Shown here in pieces: positions 61,101 through 64,000 of a stretch of DNA of 64,000 nt. A program made the translations under genes and the position numbers. The notes beneath the pieces are model-generated. The model was not told the DNA's origin. It saw only the letters and a program-made list of their open reading frames with translations, and did no database searches. Source of the stretch: Boswellia sacra (lineage: Eukaryota > Streptophyta > Magnoliopsida > Sapindales > Burseraceae); assembly GCA_013180625.2 (NCBI GenBank), contig SNVD02013083.1, positions 434,001 to 498,000 of the forward strand, given 5' to 3'. Positions within the stretch are counted from its first letter, which is position 1, and every line of letters starts with the position of its first letter.

Positions 61101-61264
61101 AATTGTCAAGCGAGTGGGCGAAGTCTCCTACCAAGTTTGACTACCCCCTAACCTCAAGATACATCCGGTCTTCTATGTTAGCTTCCTCAAGCCATACCAT
61201 GAAGACAAGGAGGATCGAAGTATAAGCGAGTCCAAGAGAGCGCATATAGCTGTCGTCACCGCAT

Positions 61265-61465
61265 TCGACAAGGATGTGGAGTGTATCCTTACGAATCAGG
61301 TAATACAAAGGAGAGGAGTTCCACCATATGTTGAATACTTAGTGAAGTGAAAAGACCTTTCGGATAGTGAGGTAAGCTGGGAACATGAAGATACCTTGTG
61401 ATAATTTGGCGAGCACATCCAACACTACAAGGATGAAAATGCGCTGAGGACGTCACGAAATTAGG
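61265..61465 (+). pseudogene. Gypsy chromodomain relic
   Basis: Near the end of pol, QRRGVPPYVEYLVK-stop-KDLSDSEVSWEHEDTL matches the retroviral chromodomain (YLVKWKGL-x-x-x-E-x-(S/T)-WE). The TGA at 61,348-61,350 stands where Trp is expected, and TGA TAA at 61,399-61,404 stands where Trp-Gln is expected. Chromodomains steer insertion by binding modified histones. Confidence 0.85.
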
Positions 61466-61475
61466 AGGGGGAGGA

Positions 61476-62017
61476 TGTTACGACCCGCCTAATTTGCTTG
61501 CTAGGAATGGCCCAATTATGCACAAGGCTTAGCCTAGCTTCTAAAAAGCTTGCAAGGCCTAGCCCAATTTCTAGAAATCTCTAGCAAGCCTATTTGCTAG
61601 AACCTTCTTTGTAAATATTTAAGATATTTTAGAGTGTCCCGTGCAAAATATCTAGATATCATAAGAGATAATTCTAGAGTGTAAATAACAACCATCATAT
61701 GTATTAAATCCTAGCCATCCATTTAGGAGGAAGTTTACTATAAACACCCCTCCAAGCTTCATTGTAAAGCCAACCTGTATCCAAGCAATTGTAAAGAGTT
61801 TTTGTGTAATACAAAGCTTTCTTACTTAGTAACACTTGTCTCTAACCTTCCAACACTTCTCCATACTTTGCCCAAAAGCTCTTTAGCTCAACGATCCAAG
61901 TCTCTCAAGGTTCTTCTTGAGGGAAGCAAGCCAACATCAAGGCTTACTTAGTAACTTTTGAGTTCGAGTTGTCTAAGTGTCGCACGAGTACGCTGCGTAA
62001 ACTTTAAGCTCGTGATA
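61476..62017 (+). repeat. 3' LTR of the gypsy chromovirus
   Basis: 542 bp, TGTTACGACC to CTCGTGATA; the terminal CA has decayed to TA. It is preceded by the polypurine tract. It aligns end to end with the 5' LTR. Confidence 0.93.
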
Positions 62018-62557
62018 TTTGACTATTTTAAATTCAATATATTGCCTTCTATACATACGGTCTCTGCAATTATCTGGAAAGAAAAGAGCAAGAAATAAAA
62101 ATGTTGAAATCAACAGAGAATGCATGAAGTAATGGATTAAGTTTTACGCGAATTTGGTTACCAATCTACCATGTGAAAAAATCATCAAAGGCCTCAGGGC
62201 TGAGATTGTGTTCTTTCAAATTTCTTTTGGTCTGGAGCGAAGAAATGTTTAAATTGCTATATATTTTGGTCTGGAGGGAAGAAACATTGAAATTGCTCTA
62301 TAGCATTTGGAGATTTGGGATTCTTAAGTAATGTCTCCAGACCAACACAATCCATTAGGCATTCTATTTTCGCCCATGCTTCACTCATGACCTCTTCGAA
62401 TGTTGTCTTTTTAGCATCTGGATATTTTCTGTCAGGTCCTTCAAGAGGAACCAAATTATGAATAAAATCTCTTAACAGAAGGTCCAGCTTCAAAAGCAAT
62501 TGAGGTTGGCCCAGTTAGACCTTCTCTTTTAGAATATTTAGAAATTGATGGATCCAT
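62018..62557 (-). pseudogene. Tandem coiled-coil gene family, copy 4, 5' part
   Basis: Continuation of copy 4 beyond the gypsy insertion. The first exon starts at 62,557 (Met-Asp-Pro-Ser). A second frame (62,499-62,257) reads VPLEGPDRKYPDAKKTTFEE and CVGLETLLKNPKSPNA, the more diverged version of the segment seen as GPDQETPS...GLETLLGNP in copies 1 and 3. Intron sequence toward the coiled-coil exon fills 62,018-62,160. Frame changes show decay. Confidence 0.6.
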
Positions 62558-64000
62558 CACTGCAGTACAGAACAAGGTCACTAAGAAGTTCCTTAGCTGA
62601 ATACAAGGAACCTTACCTAATATATGAAAGTATAAACAAAATTCTACCTGATTCTTCCAGTTTATAATTTATAAGCTCGATACTCAAAGTGATGGTTGCT
62701 AAATTCTACAGAGCAATCTCAATAATCTGCTTTAGAGACTTTCCCAGAGAAGGAGTTTGTGTTCTTGACTAATGAAAATCTACAAACAAGGAGAAACTAT
62801 TGGCAGTGAGAAATAAAAGAAACAAAAAAAGGTAAGAGAGTAGCCTGGTTCTGCAAAACTGAAAAGTGTAAACCACCATGTTTCCCTGCTAGCATCTGTT
62901 TCCCAATGTGTGGTTTGTGATCTGGAAATTATTTCCAAAGATTCGATACAATCTAAAAACATAAGTAGCATTTTAGAGTCTTTAATGTTTAAAAACATGG
63001 AAGATATAATATTTAAAAACTAAAAAAAAAAGACTATTTTTTTTCATTTTCAAACTTTTCACTAGTTTTTATAATACAATTTGAAAACTTTTTTCTGGAT
63101 GCAATTTTTTTTTCTCATGTCTTTCATTTTGGAAAACAAAGAATTGCATCTAATGTCTAAATCAAAGGGGGTTAATCTTTCAATCCCTAACAAAGGCTGA
63201 ACCACCCAAATTAAAACCCTACATCCACAAGAGATGAATGGTGCCAGACAATGTATGACACTAAGAAATTCCTGCAAGCCCTTTTTCTTTTTCCTAGGAA
63301 TTAAATATTATACATTACATCGGTGATTGAAGAAGATCTCAGTCTATGATCTCCAAAGACAAAACACAAGGCCTGGTCAAGCACAAACAAAAAGAAAACC
63401 AAATATTTAACCTAACAAGTAAAGAAACATGATACATCCTAAACAAGAAATATACCAAGTTTCACAAAACTTTTGTTGTGTTTGCAAAGACATATACGGC
63501 AGCGTCCATGAAAATCAACAAATAGGTCAAATGAAAACACACCAAAAAGATGACACACCCAACAAAGAAAAAGTAGAGGAAACCCAGAAGCCAGACCAAT
63601 TGACTTGCAACGCTTGCATAGAAAAATGGTCTAGTGTTGCTAGAAAAATTAAAATAAAGCATGATGAAATGCAGGCATTATTTAAGAAAAATATTCAGAA
63701 TCATAAATAATTGGGCAAACTAGTTAACTTGTACAAGCAATCCATCGCATAGATGACAGCCATTGATTAATTAGAGACGAAGCAAACATTTTAGTTAGGA
63801 CATGGTTCCAAAAAAAAAACCATCTACAATGAACTTGAAGATACTAAAATATATATTTTTTTAAAACAATAAAAAAACTTTCATTTTGACACACAGAACC
63901 CCCAGCTCATCAAAAAACTTAAGATAACATATGACTCGAAACATCTGGAAAAATGAAGGAAAAAAAACGCACACAAAAAAAACCCAAAACTTGAATAGTA
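62558..64000 (-). repeat. Upstream segment of tandem module 4 (runs off the window)
   Basis: Collinear with module 3: CTACAGAGCAATCTCAATAA (62,697-62,716), CAAAGACAAAACACAAGGCC (63,354-63,373) and CCAGAAGCCAGACCAATTGA (63,583-63,602). The right-hand boundary sequence (CAAACACGTCC) is not reached before the window ends, so the module continues beyond 64,000. Confidence 0.6.

Larger units (their letters stand above)
56272..62017 (+). mobile_element. Ty3/gypsy chromovirus, complete structure but coding-dead
   Basis: The element is 5,746 bp: 5' LTR 56,272-56,813, primer binding site TTGGTATCAGAGC from 56,815, gag, protease, reverse transcriptase, RNase H, integrase, chromodomain, purine tract AGGAGGGGGAGGA (61,463-61,475) and 3' LTR 61,476-62,017. 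The gag-pol order with integrase after RNase H defines Ty3/gypsy, and the C-terminal chromodomain defines the chromovirus branch. Every domain carries stops or frameshifts. No target duplication is seen (CTTTC left, TTTGA right), so the flanks may be altered. It interrupts the coiled-coil gene copy 4 in the opposite orientation. Confidence 0.93.

Overview
This window is nuclear DNA of a eudicot plant. The evidence is AT-rich sequence, GT-AG introns, single-copy plant genes (a plastid sulfite reductase, the nuclear-encoded photosystem II 5 kDa protein, a plant-type complex I subunit) and typical plant transposons (hAT-type MITE, TRIM, copia, chromodomain gypsy, L1 LINE). I cannot place the species more closely.

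Left part (1-25,000), gene space. A minus-strand gene for a small mitochondrial complex I subunit (CDS 2225 to 1901) has an intron of about 1.6 kb in its 5' UTR. A 300 bp hAT-type MITE with an 8 bp target duplication lies just upstream of that gene. A five-exon minus-strand gene (10338 to 6796) encodes a 509-residue coiled-coil protein that I do not recognise. PsbTn (16891-17220) has a G-box and an I-box upstream. A strong hairpin resembling a microRNA precursor sits at 18490-18572. An intact eight-exon ferredoxin-sulfite reductase gene (SIR) runs from 24809 to 20399 on the minus strand. It makes sulfide in plastids for cysteine synthesis.

Middle part (25,000-36,800), repeats and gene relics. 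There is an array of 251 bp units dense in the motif CCGACAC. Next come a frameshifted Myb/SANT-like relic, a CACTA-type terminal motif, and a 4-5 kb T-rich array with a higher-order period of about 920 bp. A single exon resembling an NPF (nitrate/peptide) transporter and one weak small ORF complete the stretch.

Right part (36,800-64,000), a tandem cluster of four decayed copies of one minus-strand coiled-coil gene. Each copy starts with the same Met-Asp-Pro-Ser codons and carries similar upstream sequence. Each copy or its flank has been hit by a different transposon: a 717 bp TRIM in copy 1, a 2,468 bp solo LTR (and a truncated copia next door) in copy 2, a 251 bp L1-type retroposon in copy 3, and a 5.7 kb gypsy chromovirus in copy 4. 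Because the copies are paralogous, several insertions can be checked against empty sites within this same window. Between copies 2 and 3 lies an intact single-exon gene (49346-50614) for a nuclear-type protein with a 99-residue internal tandem repeat and a tail like that of GTE bromodomain proteins, but no bromodomain.

The four best supported genes (complex I subunit, coiled-coil gene, PsbTn, SIR) are not functionally linked beyond organelle targeting of three of them. I found no CRISPR, operon or tRNA/rRNA gene.
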